Source: Cavia porcellus (lineage: Eukaryota; Chordata; Mammalia; Rodentia; Caviidae). Taken from it: a DNA stretch of 64,000 bases. Positions 19,736 to 30,927 of the stretch are shown in pieces (the stretch's first letter is position 1; every line of letters begins with the position of its first letter). Location: the NCBI RefSeq assembly GCF_034190915.1, contig NW_026947489.1, positions 64,046,001 through 64,110,000 of the forward strand, written 5' to 3'. Both the position numbers and the translations under genes were made by a program. The notes beneath the pieces are model-generated. The model was not told where the DNA came from, did not search any database, and was given only the letters and a program-made list of their open reading frames with translations.

Positions 19736-20103
19736 GGTAGGTGGAGCAGCCCACATTGCCCCCACCAGGTCAGGATGCCATTGCAGGGTTTCCTGAGGTG
19801 ACCTGCAGAAAGCAGCTGCTGGCCCAGGAGGGCGACCCCCAACACCAGATCCCCCAAACTGGGAAACAGGCTCTCCAAAGAACCCACACAGTAACCTCAA
19901 GAGGGAACAGTTTGGGCTGCTGCATACAAAAGGTGCCTGTGGCCATCAGGCCAGCAGCTGCCCAGATCTTCTTTCAAGGGAGAGTGACCAGCACAGTAAC
20001 AGCCTGGTGATGGCATCTTTGTGATGCTGCATTGACCTGGGGCCCATGCTTCTCCTGGGGAGCAGCTCTCCATCAATGCGAGAACACTGCAGGGATATTG
20101 AGG

Positions 20104-21078
20104 TGTTGTCGTCAAGGGTTGTAAGGAGAATAATTATATACAGGACACAGAATTTGTAATATTATTTTGTTAAATACAAGAAAGTGCAGGAAATTTGTCC
20201 ACAGCACTAAAGACCTAGAAAATCTAGCCAAGGGCCTGGATCCCACAGCAACATCCTGCATGAGTCCAGCTGAAGACCTAGAGCCCATGACAATGACTCC
20301 CACGAGTCCAGCTGGAAGCCTAAAGCCCACGACAATGGTACATCAAGTCTGTTTTATGGATCTGCACTGGGAAGGCCCAAAGGTCAGCGGTGGAAGCTAG
20401 AAAGTCTGAGCCAGTGGGGCGAAGGAGTTGTGCAGTAGGTTGAGGGTTCTGCAGTGGAGCTGAGAAGTCACACTCAAAATAAGGACCAGGGCTGCCCTAA
20501 AAAGTACCGCAGCCATCCTCAGTGACAAGGAGGTCCTGAGCTTCTCTGAGGATGGCCACGGTTGAGTACATTTCAGGAAGCCAGCATGACAAACCTCCTG
20601 GAGATTACACAACACACATTTTCCCCTATGGCGCTAGGAAGTGATATTCAACGTAAGCAGCAAAGCTCCTCCAAAGTGAACCATAGCCGCTCTCAGTGGC
20701 AAAGTCCCAAGCTCCCCAATGATAACAGTGGAGTTCATATCAGGGAGCCAGCATGACAAGCTCCCCCAGGAGAATCAACAGCTCCAAACAACAACACTTA
20801 GGAGAACCCACATTGCCTCCTCTTCCTCTCCATGTCTCCTTTTCTGCTGGCAACTTTTTTTTACATTTTTTTGAGACAGGGTCTCACTACGCACTTCAGG
20901 TTGGCCTTGAGCTCACTTTGTAGCCCAAGCTGGTCTCAAACTCACAACCATCTTCCTACCTGAGCCTCCCGAGTGCTGGCTATGCTGGCAACTTTCCTCA
21001 GGTGGGCCATCTACACTCAGCACCATGCTGATTTAATTCAGCTGGTGTTAGGCTGACCACCAGTTTTAATCCACAACA
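20104..21078. mobile_element. solo LTR with perfect 5-bp target duplication, B1 inside
   Basis: The element starts TGTTGTCGTC and ends CCACAACA. It is flanked by TGAGG at 20099-20103 and 21079-21083. Over its length it is clearly related to the 16214-16983 LTR, sharing 'cactaaagac', 'catgagtcc', 'ctgcactgggaaggcccaa', 'gtggaagctagaaagt' and 'ggaagccagcatgacaa'. It contains an extra segment with partly duplicated 'agccatcctcagtg...' blocks plus a 125-bp B1. Confidence 0.9.
20858..20982 (-). repeat. B1 SINE nested in the second solo LTR
   Basis: B1 complement flanked by a 13-bp duplication, TGCTGGCAACTTT, at 20845-20857 and 20983-20995. The B1 therefore postdates this LTR, the reverse of the order seen at 16.2 kb. 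Confidence 0.93.
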
Positions 21079-21083
21079 TGAGG

Positions 21084-21945
21084 CCTGGCCACTTCTATCC
21101 CGTCCCTGACTCCGCTGGTGAGCTCTACCCGGGCTTTCTCCCCTCGCCTCCCGGCAGCAAAGCCCAGAAAAGAGACAGGATAGCTTAAAGTTGATGATGA
21201 AATAGAGGAGAGGAATGGTTTCAGAATGGTGAGTTCCAGGGGAAAAAAAATGAGAGACTTTTGAAAGGACAAGAGAATGTGGATAGCGAAGAGATACAGC
21301 CAAAACACACGTTAAGTTTATATGGGGCGTATACATATGGAGGCTTACAGATGTGTAGTCCTAAATGAATTGATTAATTGAGCAATCACTGATTTCTTAG
21401 CTCTTGAATTTTAATCTCACATATGTAAAGTATTTCCCTAACATTATGACAAGCCCACAAGCCAATAAAATATTTAAATGATAAAACACGAAAAATGTTC
21501 CCATTAGAATCACCAGTGCACTAAAATGTCTGCTAACCCCATTGTCACAGGATGTTACTCTGGGGGGTCTCACCAGCACAATGACATATGAAACAGAAAT
21601 ATGATCCCTTAACAGATGATAATATGCTCATAAATAAACTATTTTATAGCTACTGGAATTTTATAAAAATTTGGAAAGACATGAGACGTATTTATTAGTT
21701 TGTAACTGAAAGTGTAGGATGCAAAACTCTGCATCCATGGCCAAAGTTAATGTTCTGGTAGTAGAATGAACTGGCATCAGATTGCCTCCCAAGAGGCCAC
21801 AAGGAGTGTAATATTACTTCTTTGTGTTTTGCCAAAAAAGCGTAACTTGAACCCAGTCATCAGGAAACATCAAACAATTCCAAAGTAAGGGGCGTTCTGC
21901 AAAATAATTGGTTTATTTTTTCCAAAAAGATCAATATTAAGAAAT
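21084..21945. other. unique interval, no gene identified
   Basis: No recognised repeat or supported exon was seen. Confidence 0.4.
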
Positions 21946-21949
21946 AGTA

Positions 21950-22085
21950 GCTATATGAAGTGATGCACACTAGTGGCCCCAGGTGCTCAGGGGGCTGAGG
22001 CAGGAGGAGCACTTGAGTTCAGGATACTAGGGCCAGTCTAAGCATCATAGCAAGACCTTATGTCACTCAAAATAAAATCAAACAC
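21950..22085 (+). repeat. B1 SINE, diverged
   Basis: 'gtgatgcacactagtggccc', 'ggggctgaggcaggagga' and 'gcaagaccttatgtcactca' follow B1 order. Confidence 0.78.
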
Positions 22086-22709
22086 CACTGAGAAAGACTA
22101 AACATTGAAAAGACATAACCAGTACAAAGCATGACCCAGAATGTTCTTTTATTATAAAGGACATTGTTGGGAGAATTGATGGGACATGAATATGATTAGA
22201 TAATAGTATTGGATCAATATTAATTTCCTGATTTTGATCACTGCACTGTGGCCACTGCAAGAGAATTCCTTGTTTTGAGAGGAAACACAATGAAGGATTG
22301 AAGAGTGTAAAGGGGCATCGTATCTCCATGATGAAATGTTCAAAGAGAGGGGGACGGAAGGGGAAAGCAGATGAGACCAGCTGTTAACATTCAGGAAATG
22401 GCGTGAAGGGCAGAGGGAGGTCCATGTACTCTTTTTGCAACTTTTCTATAAGTCTAAAATTATATTAAAAATAAATGCAGAAGGAGAAAAAAATCTCCAG
22501 TGTGATACTTGTTAAAACACGTATCGTGAATGTAAAGATGAGATGAAACGTATCAAGCTTTCTTAATTGAACAACTTGGAGTGGTGGTTGGTGTATTCTT
22601 TCTTTCCATGAACTGGGTATATAGAGTGGTATATATTATTCTTAAACAAAGCCATTTGTGCTTCCATTTAATTTAACTTAACTTTTATTTATTTATTTTT
22701 ATTTTTTGG

Positions 22710-22785
22710 TACTGAGAACTGAACTCAGGACCTCATGCTTGCCAGGCAGGTGCTGTGCCACTGAGCTATGTCCCTGGCCCCACTG
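22710..22785 (-). repeat. ID SINE
   Basis: 'ggtactgagaactgaactca', 'catgcttgccaggcaggtgc' and 'cactgagctatgtccctggc' form an ID complement preceded by a T-rich tail. Confidence 0.88.
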
Positions 22786-22789
22786 TTTT

Positions 22790-24570
22790 AATGTATGTAG
22801 ATAAATGCCTATAAATAAAACAAATTCTTTTTTCTAAGTTATTTCTGACTCTGTGTTGTTGTTTGTCTGGCTTGCAGAGTCGGAGCTCAGCCCCCGGGCC
22901 TTGGTGTGCCTGGCTAGTGGTGTCCTGCTGCCCTGCACCCTCAGCCTCTCCCTGCTTGTTTCTATGCTCATATCAGTGCAATGATTAGCAGATATTTTTT
23001 CATCTCAAACTGACTTGCAAATGATTGCTCACTTGCCTGCGTCAAACAATCACATAAGTGGAATGAAAAACAGAGAATTCAGATCTTACTCCATTCATAC
23101 AGACAGCTTTATGGGAAAAGCTAGATTTATAGATTATTAATTGCATTTTGGGGCTTAAAAGAGCAACCTAAATCATTTGTAGGTAATGTCCTATTAATTC
23201 AATTTAGTACACCTCAAGAGAAGGAAAGTCCTAGACTGCAATGAACTATCAAACTGATGATTCTTCTCCTAGCAATCATTTTAATAGAGAAGTATTCTGT
23301 AAAGGATGCACAGAATCTGGATTCCACAAAATCCAGGTTATAGGTTTCCTACCTGTAAAGTAGCAATTTGATCTTTATATGGGTGCATTCTGCTACAAGC
23401 CTTGTAATAAATTTAAATTTAAAATGATGTGATTTTATATGCTTTTCAATAGAACCATAAAATCCTAGTGCAGAAGCTGTCAATTCAACCTCATCCTCTA
23501 GGCAGAGCTGTAATTAAGTCATTCTAGACAGGTAATTGTCCATCCCAGGGAGAGCCTCTACTGCACTCAGTAACCCACTCCTGGAATGATCTTTCACTGG
23601 GAACTGCTTTATTACTTCTAATTTTAGTATTTGTCTTTCAGTTTGATCCTATTTCATCCGACTTTCTGCTTATATAGGAATTTATCCTCCTGCAGATGCT
23701 TATACATAAGCACTCTTGTGCCCTCCGTCTATTTTGCTCACTATCGTCCTGATGAGAAAACACTCCTGGTTTCATATTCATCATTAATGTTGTTTGCACA
23801 TATTAACTATGTTTTCTTTCCTCCATTTGATCAGAGTGTAATGGTTTGCTATTACATTACTCATTTAATTGGTATCTGTATACGATGCAGAATTTTGACA
23901 AAGCAAAAAATGACCTTCACGCGTTTATCTGTAATTTCTGCCCATACATGATTATAGCAATTTGAGCTCCCACAGATGACTTAAATTGAGTGGAATTATT
24001 GAAGAGTGTCAAATTATGTAGATCGGAGGATATCATCATCCCTTGTGTCTCTGTGATTTCCAGTCATTTTACTGATGCTGACACAGGATGGAAGGTTGAG
24101 GGCAGAAATGAGCACAAATAGTAATCTGGTCACTACGCTGCGTATCTCATTCACAAAATACCCTCTGAGAAGGGAGCAGTGTTAGTCTCTTCTTTGAGCA
24201 GCACACGGAACCACTTGTAGTTCCAAAGCCCCCAAACATTACACACAGGAGTGATGGATTCTCATCAAAAGGCCCACCAGAGACTGCGCGGGGTCCCAGG
24301 AACCAGGCACAGAGGCCACAGAAAATGGGAAATGGCAGGAAATGGGACTAAAAGGGACGTGTGATGATGGACCCTGTATGCCGTGCAAGGAAGCTTGAGT
24401 TTCATCCTTCAGATTTAATTGAAGCGCTATGTGGAGAAACTGAAGAAGCGTTGTGCAGGCTTAGATTTGAGGGAGAATGCTCCCCAGCGGAATGATAGGG
24501 AGTGGCGGATCACAAAGGCCTAGCCAGACAGTGATGTGGGCTGAGCATACGGGGCAGAATCCAGGTGTTC
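22790..24570. other. repeat-poor AT-rich interval
   Basis: About 1.8 kb without SINEs, unusual for this window. The 106-codon frame at 23631-23951 has no recognisable domain. Part of 24280-24540 resembles an old unnamed mammalian repeat ('aaggaagcttgagtttcatc' style). Low repeat density may mark constrained non-coding DNA. Confidence 0.4.
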
Positions 24571-24574
24571 TGTT

Positions 24575-24640
24575 TTGTTTGTAGTGGTGCTGCGGACTGA
24601 ACCCAGGACCTGGCTCCTACTTGCACAGCTGATTGAATAC
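24575..24640 (-). repeat. truncated ID-like remnant
   Basis: 'gtagtggtgctgcggactga' and 'acccaggacctgg' form the distal half of an ID complement. Confidence 0.6.
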
Positions 24641-24902
24641 AGAAGGAAAATAAAAGGATGGTCCTCAACTTGTGATTTAAGTCTTGGATGCACTGTGCCG
24701 CCAGGGGCTGCTACCCAGTGTTGTCCCCTTTAGTCATTCCTTTTAGGGTTTCCTCTCTGAACCTTCTTGGTTTTTAGAAACAGAATAGTCTCTGGGTAAC
24801 TGTGAGAGGGGTGTGAGAGGGTGCCTGTTGTTACTCAATTTCATTTCTTTTTGCTCAGTATCAAAATGTCTCACAGATGACCTGTGAAAGAAAGACTTTT
24901 CC

Positions 24903-25016
24903 AGGGGCTGGGGATTTAGCTCAGTGGCATAAGCACCTGCCTTGCAAGCAGGCAGTCGTGAGTTTGATCCCTGGTACCAGAAAAAAAGACAAAAAAAAAA
25001 AAAAAAAAAAAGAAAC
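24903..25016 (+). repeat. young ID SINE with 12-bp target duplication
   Basis: Full-length ID with intact boxes and a long A-tail. The flanks AAAGACTTTTCC are identical at 24891-24902 and 25017-25028. Confidence 0.94.
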
Positions 25017-25159
25017 AAAGACTTTTCCCAACCTCCTTTGAGCTAGGTCTGGGCTTTTGACTGAGTTCTGAGCCCTTTTTCATCTTGCATATGGGATGAC
25101 TGGAACTCCATCCTGGCCCATACCTTACAGATGGCAAAACAGACATCTAGAAGCGTGGG

Positions 25160-25365
25160 TGTTTTTTTTGTTTTGTTTTTTTTGAGAGAGAGAGAGAGAG
25201 AGGAGAAAGAGAAGGAGGGATGGAGGGAGAGAGAGTTTCGCTATGTAGTTCGGGCTGGCTTGAACTCACTTGGTAACCCAGGCTAGTCTGGAACTCACAG
25301 TGATCCTCCTGCCTCAGCCTCCCGAGTGCTGGGATTATAGGTGTGTACCACCATGCCAGGTCTTG
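25160..25365 (-). repeat. B1 SINE with internal GA expansion
   Basis: The B1 start 'tttttgaga' is expanded into a GA-rich tract (about 25182-25235). It then continues normally as 'gtttcgctatgtagttcggg' through 'gtgtgtaccaccatgcc'. The microsatellite grew from the GAGACAG of the B1 itself. Confidence 0.9.
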
Positions 25366-25995
25366 AAGCACTTTGGATTCCAGGTGATCACAGTCTCATA
25401 AATGCACATGTCCACATTGTGATGAGAAAGAGACGTGAACTTGGGCCTTGATTAAGTGCTCATTATTTTTGGTTTCTGTTACATGTAAATGAATCTGTAT
25501 CTCAGTATACAGGTAGGTGTAATGGGCTCCCCAAAATGACAGGCAGCTCAAAGGCTGGGAACAGTCACAGGGAACCACCGAGGTTAGACAGCCAACCCTG
25601 CACTCGCAGCACCATATATGTGATGACTGGGTGCGAGCTGAGTTCTGAATTTCCGTTTTTGAGTCTCTTGAGAGGCAGAATTCTGGTGAGGAGCATTTCA
25701 GTGCTTAGGGTGTGCGTCTGGTCCGCAGGGCATCAAAGGGCAGCTGGAAAAGCCTTGTGCTTTTGTGCTGGGCATCACCAGTGAGACATTTGGGCTAGGG
25801 ACAGCGTGGTGACAGCATGCAACTCCTTCCAAAGCAAGAGAGAAATGCAGAAAAGAAAGGAGGAGAAGACGCTAGACAGCCAACAAACAACAAAAATGCA
25901 GACGCCCTGACAAATGCCCGCTGCACCTGGCTTCTTACACCTATCAAAGCAGGGCACGTCAGGAGAAGCCATCAGGGTTTACATTTCCATCCAAC
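25366..25995. other. unique interval, no gene identified
   Basis: Short frames on both strands lack recognisable domains. Confidence 0.4.
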
Positions 25996-25999
25996 TTAA

Positions 26000-26575
26000 A
26001 ACTCTCCTGTTTCAGAGGATCCATTTGACCGCTCACTGCATGCGATTTTCTTTCACAATACCCTTACTTTAAATGGCACACATTTATCATTCCTTGTTCT
26101 AAATTCTGTTGTAAGCAAAGATATTCACAAGCTGCTTATAGTGCTCAGATGCTGTGCCCTCCTCTTTGGCAATAACATCATGAAAAATAATGGCACGTTG
26201 TAGAAAAGCTACAATCAAACTTCTTTCTTTGGCTCTTCAAAATACTTCTTAAGAATAACGAGACTATTTTCTATGTATAAAGAGAAACTCTTAGCAACTA
26301 AAAAGTTATTAGTATTCTTTCAAAAGCCAGTATCAATCACGGCAAGTTTATATTTTAACATGACATTTTTATTGCGTTTCAGGAAAAAAGAGTCACAAAG
26401 AATTCAACTTCTTAATTTATTTTAAAGAAGAAATTGAACTGTATTTCATTAATAGGAAGGCTATCAGAAGGGCTGAAGACGTAATTGTTGAAAATGCATT
26501 TTTTTGGTAATTAGATTAATGTAATTATTGTTCTGTTGCAATTATTTGACAATTTCTGGAGAAAATATTTTTAAT
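26000..26575. other. repeat-free AT-rich block, possible conserved non-coding DNA
   Basis: There are no repeat landmarks. Near 26495-26550 homeodomain-type cores (GGTAATTAGATTAATG, TAATTATTG) and SOX-like ATTGTTCTG are packed together. A splice-acceptor-like TTGCGTTTCAGG at about 26372-26383 is not followed by an open frame I can support. Confidence 0.35.
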
Positions 26576-26614
26576 ATGTGTGGGATTTTTTTGTTTGTTT
26601 GTTTGCCTTTTTAA

Positions 26615-26763
26615 AAAAATCTTTTTGAGACAGGGGCTCATTATGCAGTTCCTGCAGGCCTAGAACTCACTATGTGGCCCAGGCTGGCCTCAAACTCGCA
26701 GTGATCCTCCTGCCTCAGCCTCCCAAGAGCTGGGATTACAGACATGTCCACCACACCTGGCTC
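26615..26763 (-). repeat. B1 SINE
   Basis: 'ctttttgagacaggggctca', 'gtggcccaggctggcctca' and 'gagctgggattacagacatg' are B1 landmarks. Confidence 0.92.
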
Positions 26764-26794
26764 ACTGGCTCATTTTAAATGAATCATTTTTTAT

Positions 26795-27022
26795 TTTTAT
26801 TTTTTTAGTGTTTGGGATGAAACTCAGGGCCTTGCTCATACTGGGTGAGTCCTCTACCACTGAGCTGCCCCAGACCCTGAGTCATCTCTTAGAAGGGTTT
26901 TCACATTGAAGAACAAGAAGTGAAACACAGTGAGGAGCCTGGTCTCCCTAGAGTATCCAGTCTGTGCTCAGGTCATCCTCCTGCCTCAGCATACCCACTA
27001 GCTAGAGCAACCATGTGCCTAA
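26795..27022 (-). repeat. ID remnant followed by degraded B1 piece
   Basis: The ID complement is at 26805-26880 ('ggatgaaactcagggccttg', 'ctctaccactgagctgcccc'). A weak B1 piece, 'tcatcctcctgcctcagca', lies near 26973. It may be one decayed B1-dID. Confidence 0.65.
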
Positions 27023-27039
27023 CCAGAAACTGATATTTA

Positions 27040-27600
27040 AAAATTAACTCCATGAAATATTTTCAGGTTATCTACAAGCAATGTTTATTTCACATGTGAC
27101 ACAGACTGTACCAAATGTGCTCTCCAAAAAACTGATTTAGAATTTTAATAGGTAATATATGTTCATGACATAAAATTAAAAATATAAAAATAGCTGTAAA
27201 GATATAAAAATAGCTTTCCTCCGTTACTGTCTCCCTGTCAGACAATCCCCCGTCCTCCAAATCCCGTTGTCAGTTTTGTGTCTTCCACTGCAAATGCTAG
27301 CTGTGCATAGCTAACACATTGAGAAACATTCTTGAATAATTTGGAGAAGACAATGTGCAAAGTATGTATCATTGTTGCCCCCAACTGACATGTTTTCAAG
27401 TTTAGTTTTAGGTTTTTTTTCCTCTTTTTTTTTCATTTTCTCCTTGAAATAAAATAGATTTGGAAAAATAAATCAATAAATTTAAGAAAAGAAGGAAAAA
27501 ACCTCTCCATTTCCCACACATATACAGTGCTAAATATGCATCCTTTCACTTCCCCTTTCATTTCTACTTAGTATCCCCAGGAAATGTTTCACATTACTTG
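27040..27600. other. AT-rich unique interval, no gene seen
   Basis: No landmark repeats or supported exons were found. Confidence 0.4.
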
Positions 27601-27744
27601 TGAGGTAAAGATGGCGGCAAAGATCTGTGTCATTCTCCTCAGAGAGCTAACCTTCCCTGCCCTCGAATCTGCGTGCCCCTGGGATTGCTTGTCCAATAGA
27701 ATATGCGAAGGTAACACTGCATTAGTTCCAGACCTTATTTTATG

Positions 27745-27905
27745 ATTTATTTAATTTTCACGGTACTGGAGATTGACCTTTTAACAGTAAGACAGGTTCT
27801 GGCTAATTTGCTAGGGTGCCCAGACTGGGCTGGAACTTGCTATCTTCCTGCCTCAGCCTCCCAGAGAGCTGGGATTCCAGGTGTGTTCCACTGTGCCCAG
27901 CAGTT
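27745..27905 (-). repeat. B1-dID SINE nested in LTR
   Basis: 'cacggtactggagattgac' (shortened ID complement) is followed by 'gtaagacaggttctggctaa' and a B1 complement ending 'gtgttccactgtgccc'. Confidence 0.82.
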
Positions 27906-28060
27906 CCAGCCTTTAAAAGGCCTGGAAGCTTCTTTTTCCAATCTCTTCAAAGAGTTGCTCTTGGAATGAGTGTTCTGAGGACATTCGACCACCTGGGTTA
28001 GTGGTCCCCCACATTGTGAGGAGCCCCAAGTCAGACCTCTAGAAAAGCTGTGTGGAGAAC

Positions 28061-28077
28061 GAGAGAGAGACAGAGAC

Positions 28078-28132
<55 letters not shown>
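28061..28132. repeat. (GA)n microsatellite
   Basis: About 72 bases of GA with a few CA substitutions at the left. Confidence 0.96.
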
Positions 28133-28134
<2 letters not shown>

Positions 28135-28269
28135 CTCAGTTTAGTTCCCAGCTCTTCCATCTGCTCCCAGTTGAGCAAATTAAACCACAGAACAATAAGA
28201 GCTTATAAGAGATTGTTTCAATTCACTGAATTAGAGGTAATCACACAGTAGTGGCTAACAGGAATATTT

Positions 28270-28488
28270 GTATATGTACAGCCTTGTCTTGCTCTCTCTC
28301 TCAATGGGTAGATAGTACTCACTGTTTTTATTATTTATTTTTGGATATACCACAGTTTATTTAAATAGTTTCCAGTGCTTTGCAATAAGCTGTGATTTAG
28401 TAAATACCTGTATACATTTATCATATTGACTACAGGACAAATTTCTAGAAATGAAAGTTGATTCAAAGTTTTTTTGTTTTTTTGTTTA
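28270..28488. other. AT-rich interval, possible old L1 piece
   Basis: 'gggtagatagtactcactg', 'tttttggatataccacagtt' and 'gcaataagctgtgatttag' weakly resemble antisense L1M. No gene was seen. Confidence 0.35.
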
Positions 28489-28489
28489 T

Positions 28490-28640
28490 TTGTTTGTCTT
28501 TTTGAGACAGGATCTCACTATGCAGTTCAGGCTGGCCTTGAGCTCACTTTGTAGCCCAGGATGGTGCTGAACTTGGTATGATTCTCCTGCCTCAGCCTCC
28601 TAAGTGCTGGGATTACAGATGTGTGCCACATGCTCATATG
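28490..28640 (-). repeat. B1 SINE
   Basis: 'gtctttttgagacaggatct', 'gcagttcaggctggccttga' and 'taagtgctgggattacagat' are B1 landmarks. TTCAAAG occurs on both flanks. Confidence 0.93.
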
Positions 28641-29121
28641 TCCAGTGGTTCAAAGGATTTATGTATGAGTAATTTTCCTAGATCCTACTTGTTTCCTATT
28701 GACCCCATAGAAATACATGAATTTTCATTGCCTTCGAAAGTATATGAGAGCTGGCCTGATTGTTGGGATTGTAGTGTGCCACTCTCTTGTGTCTGTCTGT
28801 AATATGATGGTCTCCAGAAATGGTGTTATCTGGAGACAGCTGGGTCGCATGGCCAGAATGCCTTTTCACTGACACGGTCTTCTGTCTTACAGCAGATGGA
28901 AGAGCTGGTTTGAGTCAAGGTCTTGCTATATCACGATGGCTGGCACTGAATTAATTAATAATCTGCTTCTCTTGGACTCCTGAGTGGCTGGGTGATTACT
29001 GAGCTTTTAAAATAGATCTGGCAGAGACTTTTAAGGAAATTGTATCTTTGTGATGTATGTTGCAAATTTTTCTGTTTTTCCTTTCTTTATAGTATTTTTT
29101 AGCCATGCAAAAATCTTTTCT

Positions 29122-29273
29122 TTTTTCTTTTTTAAACAGAGTCTCACTATGCAGTTCAGGCTGACCTTGAGCTCACTTTGTAATCCAGGCTGGTCTCAAA
29201 CTTGCAATGATCATCTAGCATCAACCTCCCAAGTGCTGGGAATTACAGGTGTGCACCACCACATGTGGTTTAG
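29122..29273 (-). repeat. B1 SINE
   Basis: B1 complement from 'aacagagtctcactatgcag' to 'ggtgtgcaccaccacatg', with the internal duplication present. Confidence 0.92.
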
Positions 29274-29379
29274 CTATGCAAAATCTTAACAAAAATTTAT
29301 GCAGTTGGAATTTCATCAATTTTAATTTTGATACTTTCTGGATTTCATGCCACACTCAGATAGACTTTTTGTATTTCAA

Positions 29380-29528
29380 TAATTTTTTTGAGGCAGGGTC
29401 TTGCCATGCAGAGCAGGCTGGCCTTGAACTTACTATGTATTCCAGGCTGGCCCAAATTTACAGTGATCTTCCTGCCTTAGCCTCTCAAGTGTTGGGATTA
29501 CAGATGTGCACCACCACACTTGGTATCA
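29380..29528 (-). repeat. B1 SINE
   Basis: 'tttgaggcagggtcttgcca', 'gcaggctggccttgaactta' and 'gatgtgcaccaccacactt' are B1 landmarks. Confidence 0.9.
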
Positions 29529-29557
29529 ATGATATTTAAAATTAATTAATTTTATTC

Positions 29558-29862
29558 CTTTTTTTTTTTGTACTGGAGATTTAGCCCAGAGCCATAGCAT
29601 TAAGCTACATTCCCCATCTTTTTAAAATTTTTTATTTTGGAGCTGGGGATTTAGCTCAGAGGCAAAGCACCTGCCTGCCTGGTAAGCTCAGAGTCCTGAG
29701 TTTGATCCCCAGTACCAAAATATAAAATAAAATAAATTTTTATTTTGAGACAGGGACTCATTAAGTTGTTAAGTTGCCCACACTGGGCGGGGACTTCTCA
29801 TTCTCCTGCCTCAGCCTCTCAGAGTGCTGGAATAACGGCATGCACCACCATGCCTGGCTGCT
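29558..29862 (-). repeat. B1-dID SINE interrupted by an ID
   Basis: The ID half is at 29565-29622 and the B1 half at about 29735-29862. A plus-strand ID sits between them in the T-rich linker. Confidence 0.82.
29640..29733 (+). repeat. ID SINE nested in the B1-dID
   Basis: 'ggagctggggatttagctca' to 'tttgatccccagtacc' with an A-rich tail. Near-identical flanks, (A)AATTTTTTATTTTG and AAATTTTTATTTTG, mark the target duplication. Confidence 0.88.
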
Positions 29863-30084
29863 TTTATGGCTTTATTTGTGTGTGTGTGTTTCTATCTTTC
29901 ATACACCTGGAATTTATTTTGGGGGAAAGCATGAGGTAGAGATCAAATTTAACTTTTTCCATATGACGGTCCATTTTTCCTAACACCATTCACTGAGGGT
30001 CCACGTGCGTTCATTTTGCAAAGCGTTGTTAATAACCATATTAAGTCAAAAGTAGAACCAGTGCACCACCTATCCACATGCGTG

Positions 30085-30285
30085 CTGCAGGCTCTGTGCC
30101 AGTCACTGTGAAAGTTTTTACAGACTTTATTTCATCTCATCTTCAAAAGAAACCCTAGCCGTATGAAACATTCTCATTCTAAAGCTAGTGGCTTGACCTT
30201 GAGAGAAGTTTTAGTAGTTTTCTAGAGGAACAAAATTAGAAAGTGGCCAGGATTCAAATCCAGTCTGCCAGGCCTCACGCTGAAC
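30085..30285 (+). repeat. MIR SINE
   Basis: 'ctctgtgccagtcactgtga', 'tttcatctcatcttcaaaag', 'gcttgaccttgag' and 'gccaggattcaaatccagtc' follow MIR core and 3' order. Confidence 0.72.
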
Positions 30286-30289
30286 TGCC

Positions 30290-30915
30290 CACCACCATTC
30301 TAGGTGTGGAATGGTGGAATGGTCAGTTTTAAATGACCACGACACTGAACTCATCTCTTCCTAAGAGGTGCGGCTATTTTATTTACTAAACTAACCTCCC
30401 CGTGGATATAAGGGCCTTGCACATGCTATGCTGCTGACAGACACCGTACCCCAAACCACCCATTTAGTTCACAGCATTCACGACACTGTTTTGCAGCTCT
30501 CAGCAGGACATCGCCTGGAGCTGCAGCCTCCCGATGCCAGCGCAGAAACTTTTGTGGGTCACCTGCTACCTGTCCACTGTGTGCAATATCTTCCCTTCCA
30601 ATCGGGAAGTATGTTTAGTTAGACAATTATGTAAAAATATTTTATATGACCTCTGGCATTTATGGGTTAAACTTCTGCATGGAAGTCAATTAAACATACT
30701 TATCTATTTGTTCTTTTTTAACAGAAAACTAGAGATATAACTTTTATATATGTATCATACTTCATAGTTTAACAGAAATTGCTTCATGCAATCCTCACAA
30801 TATCACAGAGTAGTCCCTCAGCTAACTGATTAGGAAAAAAAAAATCAAGATCAATATGATAGTTTTACTCCTAGATAACTAGACAATTTGTAGCCTTGGA
30901 TATTTATATGATTCT
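30290..30915. other. unique interval, no gene seen
   Basis: No supported exon, RNA or repeat was found. Confidence 0.4.
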
Positions 30916-30927
30916 AAATGTGTCTTT

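Larger units (their letters stand above)
27607..28268 (+). repeat. MLT1-like MaLR LTR remnant, interrupted
   Basis: 'cctgccctcgaatctgcgtg', 'tgtccaatagaatatgcgaa', 'aaaaggcctggaagcttctt', 'gctcttggaatgagtg' and the end 'gcaaattaaaccacagaac' follow the order of old MLT1-type LTRs. It is interrupted by a minus-strand B1-dID (27745-27905) and a GA tract (28061-28132). A YY1-like AAGATGGCGGC lies at its left edge (27609-27619). Confidence 0.6.

Noticed and set aside
19444..19900. Arg-Glu and Ser-Leu repeat proteins
   Set aside because: Pure translation of the GA microsatellite; not a gene.
16214..21078. A single provirus with the two LTRs as its ends
   Set aside because: The flanking duplications differ (CTGTC and TGAGG), the LTRs are internally different, and the DNA between them has no gag, pol or env features.
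26372..26390. Splice acceptor TTTTTATTGCGTTTCAGG
   Set aside because: No downstream open frame or donor could be supported; polypyrimidine-AG strings are common.
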